Shown here in pieces: positions 50,342 through 60,349 of a stretch of DNA of 64,000 nt (its first letter is position 1; the number at the start of each line of letters is the position of its first letter). Origin of the DNA: Burkholderiales bacterium (GTDB lineage Bacteria; Pseudomonadota; Gammaproteobacteria; Burkholderiales; Burkholderiaceae_F); NCBI GenBank assembly GCA_016716275.1, contig JADJWR010000001.1, positions 682,001 to 746,000 of the forward strand, written 5' to 3'. A program made the translations under genes and the position numbers. The notes under the pieces are model-generated. The model worked only from the letters and a program-made list of their open reading frames with translations. It made no database searches and was not told where the DNA came from.

Positions 50342-53308
50342 ATGAAGCTAAAAGTGAAACCGGTTGTGCGTGGCCTATCGGTTGCCTTCGGCGGCCTGAT
50401 GATCGTCTCGGCTAACGCGCAGCAGCAGCCGCAGGTCCAGGAAGAGGTGGTCGTCACCGGCACGCGCATTCGCACGCCGGGCGCCGAGTCGCCCTCGCCG
50501 CTGCAGGTGATCACGTCCCAGGAAATCGAGGCAACGGGGGCGGTCAACCTGCAGGATGTCCTGCTGTTGAATCCGGTCGTCGGGGCGCCGACGATCGCCC
50601 GGACCAACTCGACCTTCGCCACCGCGAGTTCGGGCGTGGCGACGGTCGATCTGCGCAACCTCGGCACTTCCCGCACCCTGGTGCTGGTCAATGGCCGCCG
50701 CCATGTCGCCGGCATCCCGGGCGACTCGGCAGTCGACCTGAACGCGATCCCGGCCGACTTCATCGAGCGGATCGAGATCCTGAGCGGTGGCGCGTCGTCG
50801 CTGTACGGTTCCGACGCCGTGGCCGGCGTGGTCAACATCATCCTGAAGCGCAACTTCGAGGGCCTTGCGCTCGATGCGTCGTACGGCCAGTCGGGCGAGG
50901 GCGACGATACGCGGACCAAGGTCAGCGCCACCTGGGGCGCCAGCCTTGCCGGAGGCAAGGGCAACGTGATGCTGCACGCCGGCTACTCGCGGCAGGGCTC
51001 GGTCTTCGCGCGCGACCGCGACATCAGCACGACCGACAACATCCCGACGGCGTTCCTTACCGGCGAGGCAGCCGACATCCAGAGCCTCGGCCTGACATCT
51101 CCCTTTTATTCGAGCTTCGCGCCGCAGGGGCGGATCTTCATCAACCCCGGGGTCAGTTCGGCGTCGCGGACCTTCGACGCGCAGGGCAACATCATCCCGT
51201 GGTCGACCAACGGGCCGGCAGGCGACGGCGTCGGCGCCACCGGCTTCAACCGCCAGGCGTTCCGCGCGCTGGCCATTCCGACCGAGCGCTACCTGCTCGC
51301 CGGCACGGCGGAGTACGAGTTCGCGCCGAACCACAGGGCCTTTGTCGAGGGCACTTTCGCCGCGACCAACACCAAGGCGGAGCTCGAGCCGTTCCCGCTC
51401 GATCCGTCGGACTCGGTCAACGGCATCTACCCGGCGACCGGCGTCATTCCGGCCGAGTTCCGCTACAACGGCCAGTTGCTGAAGAATCCGGTGGTGCCGC
51501 AGGGCATCTACGACCTGCTGACACAGCGCAACGACGACGGCGCGCTCGTCTACAGTTTCTCGCGGCGCCTGACCGAGATCGGCAACCGGGGCGCCACCAA
51601 CGACCGCGACACGTTCCGCATTCTTCCCGGAATCAAGGGAGCAATCACCGCCAACTGGGACTACGAGGCCTATGCGGGCTACGGCCAGACCAAGGAATCG
51701 CAGGTCTCCGGCGGCCAGGTCAACGTGCTGAACTTCAAGAACGCGCTGGAGGCGATCCCCGACGTCGACGACCTGAACGGCAACGGCAACACGACCGAGG
51801 CGATCTGCCTCGACGCCAACGCACGGGCGCAGGGCTGCGTGCCGATCAGCATCTTCGGCTTCAATTCGATCACGCCCGAGGCGGCCAAGTACGTCCAGGC
51901 GCCGAGCCTGCTGCAGTCGTTCATCTCGCAGAAGTTCATCGGCGGCCTGGTCACCGGCGAACCGATGATGCTGCCGGCCGGCCCGCTTGGCGTCGCGGTC
52001 GGCGCCGAGTACCGCAAGGAGTACTCGCGCAGCGAGTTCGACGCCCTGCAGCAGGCGGGACTGAACGCCGGCAACGCGATCCCGCGCACGGAAGGCGACT
52101 TCGACGTCTCGGAGCTGTTCGGCGAGGTCAAGGTGCCGCTGCTGAAGGACGCGCCGTTCGCCAAGTCGTTGAGCGTCGGCGGTGCGGCGCGCTGGTCCGA
52201 CTACTCGACCGTCGGCAATACCTTCAGCTGGAACGCCGGGCTCGAGTGGGCGCCGATCTCGAACCTCAGGTTCCGCTTCACCGGGGCGCAGTCGACCCGC
52301 GCGCCCAACATTGCCGAGCTGTACACGCCGCCGTCGCAGGACTTCCCGAGCGTGATCGACCCGTGCGAAGGCGTCACCGCCACCACGCCGGGAGCGACTG
52401 CCGACGCCTGCCGTGCCGACCCGGGCGTGGCCGCCAATATCGCGCAGAACGGCGCATTCACGCTGAACCAGGCCGACCTGCAGGGGACCAGCGGCTTCGA
52501 TAAGGGCAACCCCAACCTGCAGGAGGAAGAGGGCCAGTCGTACACGCTCGGCCTCGTGTTCACGCCCACCGGTGTCGAGGCGCTGAGGAACACCGCCTTC
52601 ACGCTCGATTACTACCGGATCAAGATCGACGATGCGATCGTCACGACGCCGACCCAGTTCACCCTGACGCAGTGCTACGGCGGCGACACGTCGTTCTGCC
52701 AGTTCGTCCAGCGCCGGCAGGCGGCGGTCGGGGCCAACAGCGCCGGCTCCATTTCGCGCGTCGACACGACCGCCACCAACAGCGGTGGTGTCGAGACCGA
52801 AGGCATCGACTTCACGGCGTCGTACGCCGACCGTGTCGGACCGGGCCGGCTGAACGCGAGATTCAGCTACTCGTACCTGATCGACGGCTTCGTGATCCCG
52901 CTGCCCGGCTCGGAGAAGGACTACTTCGCCGGCGAGATCGGCGCGCCGGAACACCGGTGGAACCTGGCCCTGGGTTACGCGTGGAATGCCTTCGGCGTGA
53001 ACTTCAACTTCAGCTACATCGGCGAGTCGTCGATCGACGACCAGTTCCTGTCGGAATTCGGGCTGCCGCGCGATTCGGTGAAGATCGGCTCGAAGTTCTA
53101 TACCGACATGCAGCTGACCTACAACTACAAGAAGGCGCAGTTCTACTTCGGCGTCGACAACCTGTTCGACACCAGCCCGCCGCAGTTCGACACCAACGGG
53201 CTGATCCCGGTCTCGGTCGAGAACACCAGCACGGGCGCGGCGACCGACGCCGGCGTCTACGACGCGATCGGCCGCCGCTGGTACCTCGGCGTGCGCATGG
53301 CGCTCTGA
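50342..53308 (+). CDS. TonB-dependent outer-membrane receptor
   Basis: The 988-residue precursor has a signal peptide (MKLKVKPVVRGLSVAFGG ... ANAQ) and a TonB box region EEVVVTGTRIR. The plug domain carries LVLVNGRRHVAGI and ASSLYGSDAVAGVVNIILKRNF, and a 22-strand-type barrel with many aromatic/glycine strands follows. IVTTPTQFTLTQCYGG and the paired cysteines (QCYGGDTSFCQF) lie in a barrel loop. It is of the large xenosiderophore/oligosaccharide-type class (no clear heme FRAP/NPNL motif). The long N-terminal ORF extension is rejected because the signal peptide begins here. It ends ...RRWYLGVRMAL. The tonB-exbBD operon is close by on the other strand. Confidence 0.93.
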   Translation: MKLKVKPVVRGLSVAFGGLMIVSANAQQQPQVQEEVVVTGTRIRTPGAESPSPLQVITSQEIEATGAVNLQDVLLLNPVVGAPTIARTNSTFATASSGVATVDLRNLGTSRTLVLVNGRRHVAGIPGDSAVDLNAIPADFIERIEILSGGASSLYGSDAVAGVVNIILKRNFEGLALDASYGQSGEGDDTRTKVSATWGASLAGGKGNVMLHAGYSRQGSVFARDRDISTTDNIPTAFLTGEAADIQSLGLTSPFYSSFAPQGRIFINPGVSSASRTFDAQGNIIPWSTNGPAGDGVGATGFNRQAFRALAIPTERYLLAGTAEYEFAPNHRAFVEGTFAATNTKAELEPFPLDPSDSVNGIYPATGVIPAEFRYNGQLLKNPVVPQGIYDLLTQRNDDGALVYSFSRRLTEIGNRGATNDRDTFRILPGIKGAITANWDYEAYAGYGQTKESQVSGGQVNVLNFKNALEAIPDVDDLNGNGNTTEAICLDANARAQGCVPISIFGFNSITPEAAKYVQAPSLLQSFISQKFIGGLVTGEPMMLPAGPLGVAVGAEYRKEYSRSEFDALQQAGLNAGNAIPRTEGDFDVSELFGEVKVPLLKDAPFAKSLSVGGAARWSDYSTVGNTFSWNAGLEWAPISNLRFRFTGAQSTRAPNIAELYTPPSQDFPSVIDPCEGVTATTPGATADACRADPGVAANIAQNGAFTLNQADLQGTSGFDKGNPNLQEEEGQSYTLGLVFTPTGVEALRNTAFTLDYYRIKIDDAIVTTPTQFTLTQCYGGDTSFCQFVQRRQAAVGANSAGSISRVDTTATNSGGVETEGIDFTASYADRVGPGRLNARFSYSYLIDGFVIPLPGSEKDYFAGEIGAPEHRWNLALGYAWNAFGVNFNFSYIGESSIDDQFLSEFGLPRDSVKIGSKFYTDMQLTYNYKKAQFYFGVDNLFDTSPPQFDTNGLIPVSVENTSTGAATDAGVYDAIGRRWYLGVRMAL

Positions 53309-53342
53309 TCCGGTGCCGCGTTCGCGCGGCGGCGGGACGAAC

Positions 53343-53379
53343 CCGGTGCCCCGATCTCTTCGGGGCACCGGTTTTTTTT
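53343..53379 (+). terminator. Rho-independent terminator after the TonB-dependent receptor
   Basis: CCGGTGCCCCG (53343-53353) and CGGGGCACCGG (53361-53371) form a perfect 11-bp stem with loop ATCTCTT, followed by TTTTTTTT. It begins 35 bases after the receptor stop, so the receptor is probably monocistronic. Confidence 0.95.
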
Positions 53380-53453
53380 CGGCTGTGCCGCCGCGGCCGT
53401 CGGCCGCCGGGCGGACACCTATACTGCGATCCGCGTGTAGAGCGAGGTAAGTG

Positions 53454-54026
53454 ATGAGTGCTGGTTCATCGTGGCCCATGCGATGCCGCCGCGGCGCCGC
53501 AGCGACGAAGGCGGTCGTTGTGCTCGCCCTCGCGGCCGGCTTGCCCGACCTCGCCATCGCAGATTCGGCCGCGATCGCCCGCTGCCGCCAGCAGTCCGAT
53601 ACGCTGCTGCGCCTGAAGTGCTACGACGAGATACCGCTGCCGCCGGCCGGTGCCGCGGCTGCACCGGCGCCCGCCGGCTCCGCCGGGAGCCCGCCCGCGA
53701 CATCGGCGCCGCCAGCTGCGCCTGCCGCCGCGGCCGCGCCGGCCGATCCGGCGGCGCGGTTCGGCCTCGAGAACCGGCCGAAGCCCGCCGGCGCGCCCGA
53801 CGCGATTGCGGCGATCGAGAGCCACATCCCCGGCCGGGTCGACGGCTGGGTACGCAACAGCCGTTTCCGGCTGGCCAACGGCCAGGTCTGGGAGATCCGC
53901 GAGAACTCGCCGGCGTCCTATGATCTGCGCGACCCGAAGGTGCGCATCGTGCGGGGCTTCTCAGGCTCCTTCTTCATGGAGCTCGAAGGCGTCTCGCGGA
54001 CGCCGCGCGTTGTTCGGGTCGAGTAG
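53454..54026 (+). CDS. Small exported protein of unknown function with C..LKCYD motif
   Basis: The 190-residue precursor has a signal-like segment (AVVVLALAAGLPDLAIA). It is followed by AAIARCRQQSDTLLRLKCYDEI, an N-terminal C...R-L-x-C-Y-D motif seen in several exported proteobacterial proteins, including some linked to secretion systems. A proline/alanine-rich linker then leads to RVDGWVRNSRFRLANGQVWEIREN in the C-terminal half, which looks like a small beta domain. A GAGGTAA sequence precedes the ATG at 53454. The gene starts just after the receptor terminator. I do not recognise a function. Confidence 0.65.
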   Translation: MSAGSSWPMRCRRGAAATKAVVVLALAAGLPDLAIADSAAIARCRQQSDTLLRLKCYDEIPLPPAGAAAAPAPAGSAGSPPATSAPPAAPAAAAAPADPAARFGLENRPKPAGAPDAIAAIESHIPGRVDGWVRNSRFRLANGQVWEIRENSPASYDLRDPKVRIVRGFSGSFFMELEGVSRTPRVVRVE

Positions 54027-54172
54027 CCGTCGCTGGCGAAAAGCGCTTCGGACCGGTCGCGCGCAGGGCGGCGAGAACGCTTGCCGATCTCCGGCCGGCA
54101 AGTCGAACCTTTCGCTGTCGTCGCGGCCCAAGTGACAGTGCGTCGGTAACCCGGAAGACGCGGAGCACCCGG

Positions 54173-54694
54173 ATGAGGCATCGCGCGTTGCGCTGGCTGC
54201 CACTGATCCTGTCGTCGTTGCTTGCCTCCATGGCGAGCGCGGCGGTGACGGTGCGGTTTGTCGAGCCGCAGCGCTTCCTCGACGCCAGCCTCGACGGCCG
54301 AAACGAGTCGCCGGAAGCGAACCGCGTTCTCGACGAGATCGAACGTCATCTGCTGGCGCTGGGTGCCCGCTGCATCCCGCAGGAGCAACGGCTCGAGATC
54401 GTCGTCCACGAGATCGACCTGGGCGGCCACTACGAGTGGCGCCAGCACCGCCTCGACGGCAACTTCCGCCTGTTGCGCGACGTCGTCAGGTCAAGGCTGA
54501 CCATCGAGACCCTCTGGTACGGGGCCGATGGCAATCTGCTGGCCCGCGCGGTCGACAGGCTGGACGAAGCGAAATTCCTCCGTGGCGAGATCCGCGCGGC
54601 GACGAAGGACACCGCCCTGCCCGACGAAAAGGCAATGATCACGTCCTGGTTCGAGGCGCGTTTCTGCAGGGACGCGAGGGTCTCGCCGCCTTGA
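54173..54694 (+). CDS. Exported DUF3016-like protein
   Basis: The 173-residue precursor has a signal peptide (MRHRALRWLPLILSSLLASMASA) and starts its mature part AVTVRFVEPQRFLDASLDGRN. This is the V-x-F-x-x-P-x-x-F-x-D opening of DUF3016 proteins. Further conserved-looking parts are RVLDEIERHLLALGARC and EIDLGGHYEWRQH. The family has no known function. It follows the previous gene by 146 bases and is convergent with the TPR protein gene at 54720. Confidence 0.65.
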   Translation: MRHRALRWLPLILSSLLASMASAAVTVRFVEPQRFLDASLDGRNESPEANRVLDEIERHLLALGARCIPQEQRLEIVVHEIDLGGHYEWRQHRLDGNFRLLRDVVRSRLTIETLWYGADGNLLARAVDRLDEAKFLRGEIRAATKDTALPDEKAMITSWFEARFCRDARVSPP

Positions 54695-54719
54695 CGGCCG
54701 AGGCGCCTTGAGCAGCGCG

Positions 54720-55970
54720 CTACGGCGCGCGCATCCACAAGCGGGCCAGGTCGGCCGATCCGTCGGTTGACTTGACGCTGCGCAGCGCCTCGGCGGCCTT
54801 GGCCTTGTTGCCGGCGCGCAGGTAGGCGATGCCGAGTTGCAGCCGCGCGTCGTCCGGATTCTTCAGGTCGCCCCGGGCGATGCCCTTCTGGATCAGGGCG
54901 ATCGCCTTGTCGTGCTGGCCCAGCCCGCTATAGCCCATGCCGATGCGTACCAGTGCATTGCCGTCCTTGGCCTCGGCCTCGGCTTCGGCCAGCAGCTTCG
55001 GCGCGTCGGCGGCGCGCTGGCTGGCGAGCGCCAGCAGGCGCTTCTGCCGCTCCGCCTCGGCGCCCTTGCCGAGCAGGCCGCGGGCGAAACCCTCGTCGAG
55101 CACCGCTTTGGCCTCGGCGGCCTGCGACTCCTGCAGCGCCAGCTGGGCCAGCTCGATGTAATCCTCGGCCTTCTCCAGCGTCTTGGTCTGTCGCTTGAGC
55201 CGGTTGACGTCCAGCGCCAGCCGGCCCGAGAAACCCGGCTTGCTCTGGATGCGGCTGAGCACCGCCGCCCAGTACTCCGGCTTCGGGTAGTAAGCGACGA
55301 GCTTCTCCAGCGTCGCCATCTGCCCGGCGTTGTTGCCGGTGCGCCGCTGCGCGTCGGCCAGCGTCAGCAGGTCGTTTTCCTCCGGGCGGCGGCCGGCCTT
55401 CTCGGCGGCCTCGATGCTGGCCTGCGCGTCGCGCGCGATCGCGGCGTAATCGCCGGTCTGTGAATTGACGTAGGCGAGCAGCCGGTCCATGTCGCCGGCG
55501 CTGGCGCCCTGCTGCTTGGCGCGCTGCGCCCATTCGCGGGTTTTGTTCCAGTCCTTGGCCTGTGCATGCAGATGAGCGAGCGACGCGGCGATCTGCGCCT
55601 GCTCGGCCTGCCCTGCCTTGCCGGAGGCGAGCACCGCGTCGAAAGCACGGATCGCCGTCTGCGTCTCGCCGGCCCGGGCGGCAGCGGCGCCGCGCATCCG
55701 CTCGATCGTCAGCTGCTCGGCCGGCGTCTTGTTGGCGACCGCGTCGGCCTCGCGCACCTTGGCCAGTGCGTCCTTGGCGCGGTTGGCCTTCAGCAGGTCG
55801 GCCGCCTGCTGCAGCGGCTTGCCGACTTCTGCGCGGACCGCGCCCGCCTGCGCATGGGCGGTCGCAAACCCCAGGCCGGCGCCGGCGCCGAGGTCCAGGC
55901 AGAAGGCGGCGAGCATCGCGGCCGCCGTGGCGGCCAGGCGGGTCTTCCAGCGCAGGGCTGAGGGCAACAT
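54720..55970 (-). CDS. Exported TPR protein of the TonB operon
   Basis: The 416-residue precursor has a signal peptide (MLPSALRWKTRLAATAAAMLAAF ... ATAHAQA) and about seven TPR-like repeats, for example ADLLKANRAKDALAKVREADAVA and RIGMGYSGLGQHDKAIALIQKGI. The ATG at 55968-55970 gives the signal peptide; upstream sequence is unrelated. It is the distal gene of the tonB-exbB-exbD-exbD operon, 136 bases after the second exbD. TPR proteins are common companions of such systems and may contact TonB or peptidoglycan, but the partner is unknown. Confidence 0.82.
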   Translation of the reverse strand: MLPSALRWKTRLAATAAAMLAAFCLDLGAGAGLGFATAHAQAGAVRAEVGKPLQQAADLLKANRAKDALAKVREADAVANKTPAEQLTIERMRGAAAARAGETQTAIRAFDAVLASGKAGQAEQAQIAASLAHLHAQAKDWNKTREWAQRAKQQGASAGDMDRLLAYVNSQTGDYAAIARDAQASIEAAEKAGRRPEENDLLTLADAQRRTGNNAGQMATLEKLVAYYPKPEYWAAVLSRIQSKPGFSGRLALDVNRLKRQTKTLEKAEDYIELAQLALQESQAAEAKAVLDEGFARGLLGKGAEAERQKRLLALASQRAADAPKLLAEAEAEAKDGNALVRIGMGYSGLGQHDKAIALIQKGIARGDLKNPDDARLQLGIAYLRAGNKAKAAEALRSVKSTDGSADLARLWMRAP

Positions 55971-56106
55971 CAGTCGATACTCCGCTAAGAACTCGCCGGA
56001 TCGGCGCCACCGTAGGCTGCTGCGTCGCCGGCCTGTCCGGAAGTGTGGATGGCCGCGGGCCGAGGCGCGCAACCCGGGGAACGGGCGGCGCCGCGTCGCG
56101 GCCCGG

Positions 56107-56538
56107 TTACTTGACGAACTGCTCGTTGCCCACCAGGCCGAGCTTGGTGACACCGAGACGCTGGGCGGAAGCCATCACCGCCGCCACGTCCTTGTACTCG
56201 GCGAGCTTGTTGGGGCGCAGGTGCACCTCGGGCTGCACCGGCATCTGCGCCGCCGCCACCAGCTTCTCCTCCAGCACCTCGCGGCTCGGCACCTGCTCGC
56301 CGTTCCAGTAGACAGTGCCGTCGAAGTCGACGTCGATCGTCACCACCACCGGCTGCTCGGTCTGCGGCGGCGGCGTGCCGACCGGCATGTTCAGGTTCAC
56401 CGAATGCAACTGGATCGGAATGGTGATGATCAGCATGATCAGCAGCACCAGCATCACGTCGATCAGCGGCGTGGTGTTGATGTCGATCATCACCTCCGGT
56501 TCCTGCGACCCGCCTCCCGGGCCAACGTTCATTCCCAT
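56107..56538 (-). CDS. exbD: ExbD-like proton-channel subunit (second copy)
   Basis: The 143-residue protein has the membrane helix MIDINTTPLIDVMLVLLIMLIITIPI, with the functional aspartate in LIDVML, and a periplasmic domain ending KLGLVGNEQFVK. It differs markedly from the first ExbD after the helix (NLNMPVGTPPPQTEQP). The leader AGGAGAATGCCATGGGAATG closely matches that of the upstream copy, pointing to duplication. It should work with ExbB and TonB to energise outer-membrane receptors. Confidence 0.93.
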   Translation of the reverse strand: MGMNVGPGGGSQEPEVMIDINTTPLIDVMLVLLIMLIITIPIQLHSVNLNMPVGTPPPQTEQPVVVTIDVDFDGTVYWNGEQVPSREVLEEKLVAAAQMPVQPEVHLRPNKLAEYKDVAAVMASAQRLGVTKLGLVGNEQFVK

Positions 56539-56614
56539 GGCATTCTCCTCGGCCCGGCCGGCGGTTCAGCGTCGCCGGGCATGCAAGTCGCGGTCCGCGA
56601 CGACAGCCGGCGCG

Positions 56615-57049
56615 CTAGCGCGTGCCGGGTGACGACGGCGGCTCGGTGACGAAACCGACCTTCTGGATGCCCGCTCGCTGGGCGGCGAAGACCACGCGGC
56701 CGACGTGCTCGTAGCGCCCGGCGAGGTCGCCGCGGATGTGGACTTCAGGCTGCGGCTGGCGGACGGCGACCTCGGAAAGCCGCTTGAACAGTTCGTCGTT
56801 GTCGCGCAGCCGCTGCATGCCCCAGTACACGTCGCCGTCGCGGTTCACCGCGATCTCGACGTTCTCCGGCGCCGTCTGCCGCGGCACGTTGCGCTCCTGC
56901 GGCAGCTGCAGCGCGATCGATTGCGTGACGACCGGCACGGTGATCAGAAAGATGATCAGCAGCACCAGCATCACGTCGACCAGCGGCGTGGTGTTGATCG
57001 ACGAGATCGCTTCGTCTTCGCTTTCGGCAGGACCGACAGCCATTCCCAT
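56615..57049 (-). CDS. exbD: ExbD-like proton-channel subunit (first copy)
   Basis: The 144-residue protein has SSINTTPLVDVMLVLLIIFLITVPVVT with the key aspartate in LVDVML, and a periplasmic domain with EIAVNRDGDVYWGMQRL and HVGRVVFAAQRAGIQKVGFV. The ATG at 57049 follows AGGAGAATCGCC. It begins 27 bases after exbB and ends 76 bases before the second copy. Tandem exbD genes are known from Xanthomonas-type TonB operons. Confidence 0.93.
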   Translation of the reverse strand: MGMAVGPAESEDEAISSINTTPLVDVMLVLLIIFLITVPVVTQSIALQLPQERNVPRQTAPENVEIAVNRDGDVYWGMQRLRDNDELFKRLSEVAVRQPQPEVHIRGDLAGRYEHVGRVVFAAQRAGIQKVGFVTEPPSSPGTR

Positions 57050-57076
57050 GGCGATTCTCCTGGCGGCCGCGGCCGG

Positions 57077-57931
57077 TCAGCGGACGCGGGCGGCGCTGGC
57101 GGCTGCTGCCGCGCCGCTCTTGCCGAGCAGCACGGCGTGGACGTCGGCGCCGAATGCACGCACGGTCTCCATCAGCACCTTGTTGCGGCGGACCAGCCAG
57201 TTGTAGCCCATCACCGCCGGCACCGCGACCGCCAGGCCCAGCGCGGTCATGATCAGCGCCTCGCCCACCGGGCCGGCCACCTTGTCGATCGATGCCTGGC
57301 CGGCGATGCCGATCGCGGTCAGCGCGTGGTAGATGCCCCAGACCGTGCCGAACAGGCCAACGAACGGCGCCGTCGAGCCGACCGTGGCGAGGAACGCCAG
57401 GCCGTCCTGCAGGCGATTGTTGACGTTGTCCACCGCCCGCTGCACCGACATCGTGACCCAGGTGTTCAGGTCGATGTTCTCGGTCAGCGCGCCTTCGTGA
57501 TGGTCGTTCGCCTCGATGCCGGTCTCGGCGATGTAGCGGTAGGCGCTGCTCGCCTTGAGTCTGGTCGCGCCCTCCTTCAGCGAGGCTGCCTTCCAGAAGC
57601 CGGCGCCCATCGCGCGGCCCTCGCGGCCGAGCTTGGACTGCTCCCAGAGCTTGACGAAGATGATGTACCAGCTGCCCATCGACATGATGACCAGGATGAT
57701 CAGCGTGCCCTTGGACACCCAGTCGCCCTGGCGCCACATCGCTTCCAGGCCGTAGGGGTTGTCGATGACTTCCTTGGTGACGGTGGGCGCCGGCGCCGGA
57801 GCGGGCGCAGCGGCGGCCGGTGCCTCCTTGGCGGCTTCCTGCTGGGCGAGCGCGGAAAGCGGCGTGACGGAGCCGGCCGCGGCGAGCATCACGGCGAGGC
57901 AGGCCGCGGTGCGGCGAAGGAAGGAAATCAT
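57077..57931 (-). CDS. exbB: ExbB-like proton-channel subunit
   Basis: The 284-residue protein has an N-terminal signal-like helix (FLRRTAACLAVMLAAAG) followed by an alanine/proline-rich stretch, an extension seen in some ExbB proteins. TM segments follow: GTLIILVIMSMGSWYIIFVKLW, then FLATVGSTAPFVGLFGTVWGIYHAL and GEALIMTALGLAVAVPAVMGYN, the conserved ExbB/TolQ core. A GAGGAGA element lies before the ATG at 57931. It is second in the tonB operon and not part of Tol. Confidence 0.93.
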   Translation of the reverse strand: MISFLRRTAACLAVMLAAAGSVTPLSALAQQEAAKEAPAAAAPAPAPAPTVTKEVIDNPYGLEAMWRQGDWVSKGTLIILVIMSMGSWYIIFVKLWEQSKLGREGRAMGAGFWKAASLKEGATRLKASSAYRYIAETGIEANDHHEGALTENIDLNTWVTMSVQRAVDNVNNRLQDGLAFLATVGSTAPFVGLFGTVWGIYHALTAIGIAGQASIDKVAGPVGEALIMTALGLAVAVPAVMGYNWLVRRNKVLMETVRAFGADVHAVLLGKSGAAAAASAARVR

Positions 57932-58024
57932 CGGGAACTCTCCTCGTGGGGCGTACGGGTTAGCGGTTTGCGCTCGTGGGCGCGGATCTGTGCGAAAGCC
58001 TTTTGAGCTGCGTCACTCGAAAAA

Positions 58025-58681
58025 TCAGCGGATCTTGAAACTCACCGGCGCCTGGACGCGGACATCCTGGCCCTGTCCCTGGCATCGGAGTCCGGACTGC
58101 ACGGCGTTCAGCGCAGGACGGTTGAAGATGCGGTTCGACGACGACTTGATCTGGACGTCCCTGATCGTGCCATCGCTGGCGACGGTGAACTCGATGACCA
58201 CCTCGCCCTCGAGCCCGTCGAGCAGCGCGTCGCGCGGGTAGACGATCTTCGACATCACCTCGACGTAGTTCTGGCACACCACGCGGGCGCTCTTGGGGCC
58301 GGCCGGCGGCGGCGCCGGCTTCGGTACCGGCGGCGCGGGCGGCTGGATCACCGGCGCCATCGGCGCCGGCGGTGCCTCGCGCGTCACCGCGGTGATCGTC
58401 GGCGCCGGCGTCGGCGGCTGTGCGATGTTGATCTCCGGCGGCGGTATGAACGGCGGCGGCGGCGCCGCCATCTTCGGCGGCGGCGGAATGACCTCGGGCG
58501 GCGGCGGCGGCGCCTTGACCTCTTCGATCACCTTGACCTCGATCGGGCCTTTGACGACCTCGACGACCTTGCGCGCCAGTCCGCTGACAAGGCCATAGAC
58601 AAGCAAGGCGTGGAACAGGACGACGCCGCCGATGCCGATCAGATGCCTCGATGGATTGCGCTGTTGTCGCGCGTAATCCAT
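58025..58681 (-). CDS. tonB: TonB energy-transducing protein
   Basis: The 218-residue protein has an N-terminal TM helix (IGGVVLFHALLVYGLVSGL) and a long proline-rich spacer (PPPPPEVIPPPPKMAAPPPPFIPPP). The C-terminal TonB_C domain reads YPRDALLDGLEGEVVIEFTVASDG ... SSSNRIFNRPALNAV and ends with a basic strand. GGGGAGG precedes the ATG at 58681. It heads the leftward operon tonB-exbB-exbD-exbD-TPR. It would connect with the TonB box of receptors such as the one at 50342. Confidence 0.93.
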   Translation of the reverse strand: MDYARQQRNPSRHLIGIGGVVLFHALLVYGLVSGLARKVVEVVKGPIEVKVIEEVKAPPPPPEVIPPPPKMAAPPPPFIPPPEINIAQPPTPAPTITAVTREAPPAPMAPVIQPPAPPVPKPAPPPAGPKSARVVCQNYVEVMSKIVYPRDALLDGLEGEVVIEFTVASDGTIRDVQIKSSSNRIFNRPALNAVQSGLRCQGQGQDVRVQAPVSFKIR

Positions 58682-58777
58682 GGCGCCTCCCCTAAGTGGC
58701 GGTTTGCAAAACCGGCGATTTTAGCCAGGTCGCCGGCAGTGTGCACGGCGGCCGGCCGTTCAGTCAGGAGGCCCTGC

Positions 58778-59131
58778 TCACCTGCGGGCGTGGCTGACGA
58801 TCTCGTCCCACACCGTCTGCTGCGTCGGATGGACGATCGAGTCGTAGTAGTCCTTCAGGGTCGCCAGCTCCGACGCAACGGCCTTCGGGAAGCCCCGGCG
58901 GCTGCCGCGCAGGTCCAGCAGCAGCTGGTCCAGGTAGTCGCGGCACTTCTGCGGCGTGTTCCAGACGCCGGCCAGCGTATTGACGACGTGCGCAAACTGC
59001 GCCGCCGTCTGCAGCGGCCGCACGTGCTGCGGCAACTGCTGCAGCCACTGCGCCGCCGAGTCGGCAAGTGCGACGGGACCGCTCCTGCGGGCGGACTTGC
59101 CTCCGCGACTGTCTGACTGCTCGTCGAACAT
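58778..59131 (-). CDS. Conserved-looking hypothetical protein, 117 residues
   Basis: The frame encodes MFDEQSDSRGGKSARR and then a mainly helical domain (QWLQQLPQHVRPLQTAAQFAHVVNTL, CRDYLDQLLLDLRGSRRGFP, AVASELATLKDYYDSIVHP). It has no signal peptide, TM helix or motif I recognise. Residue composition, with normal aromatic content and balanced charge, suggests a real gene, unlike the shadow frames around it. It lies alone between tonB and ruvB on the same strand, 167 bases below the ruvB stop. Confidence 0.6.
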   Translation of the reverse strand: MFDEQSDSRGGKSARRSGPVALADSAAQWLQQLPQHVRPLQTAAQFAHVVNTLAGVWNTPQKCRDYLDQLLLDLRGSRRGFPKAVASELATLKDYYDSIVHPTQQTVWDEIVSHARR

Positions 59132-59298
59132 CCGGCGATCCCGATCGGCAATTTGCGCTGCGAGCGCCTGATCTTGCGGCCGCCGCAGGCAGACGGCAAT
59201 ACGGTACTCGGGCGGCAGGCCGACCTGCCGCCCGGCGGGCGGTGCCGAACGGCCAGCCGGTCGCCGGGAAGGTCCGGCGAGCAGCCGGTTCGCCTGCC

Positions 59299-60330
<1,032 letters not shown>

Positions 60331-60349
60331 TTGCCTTCTGCCCGGCCGA

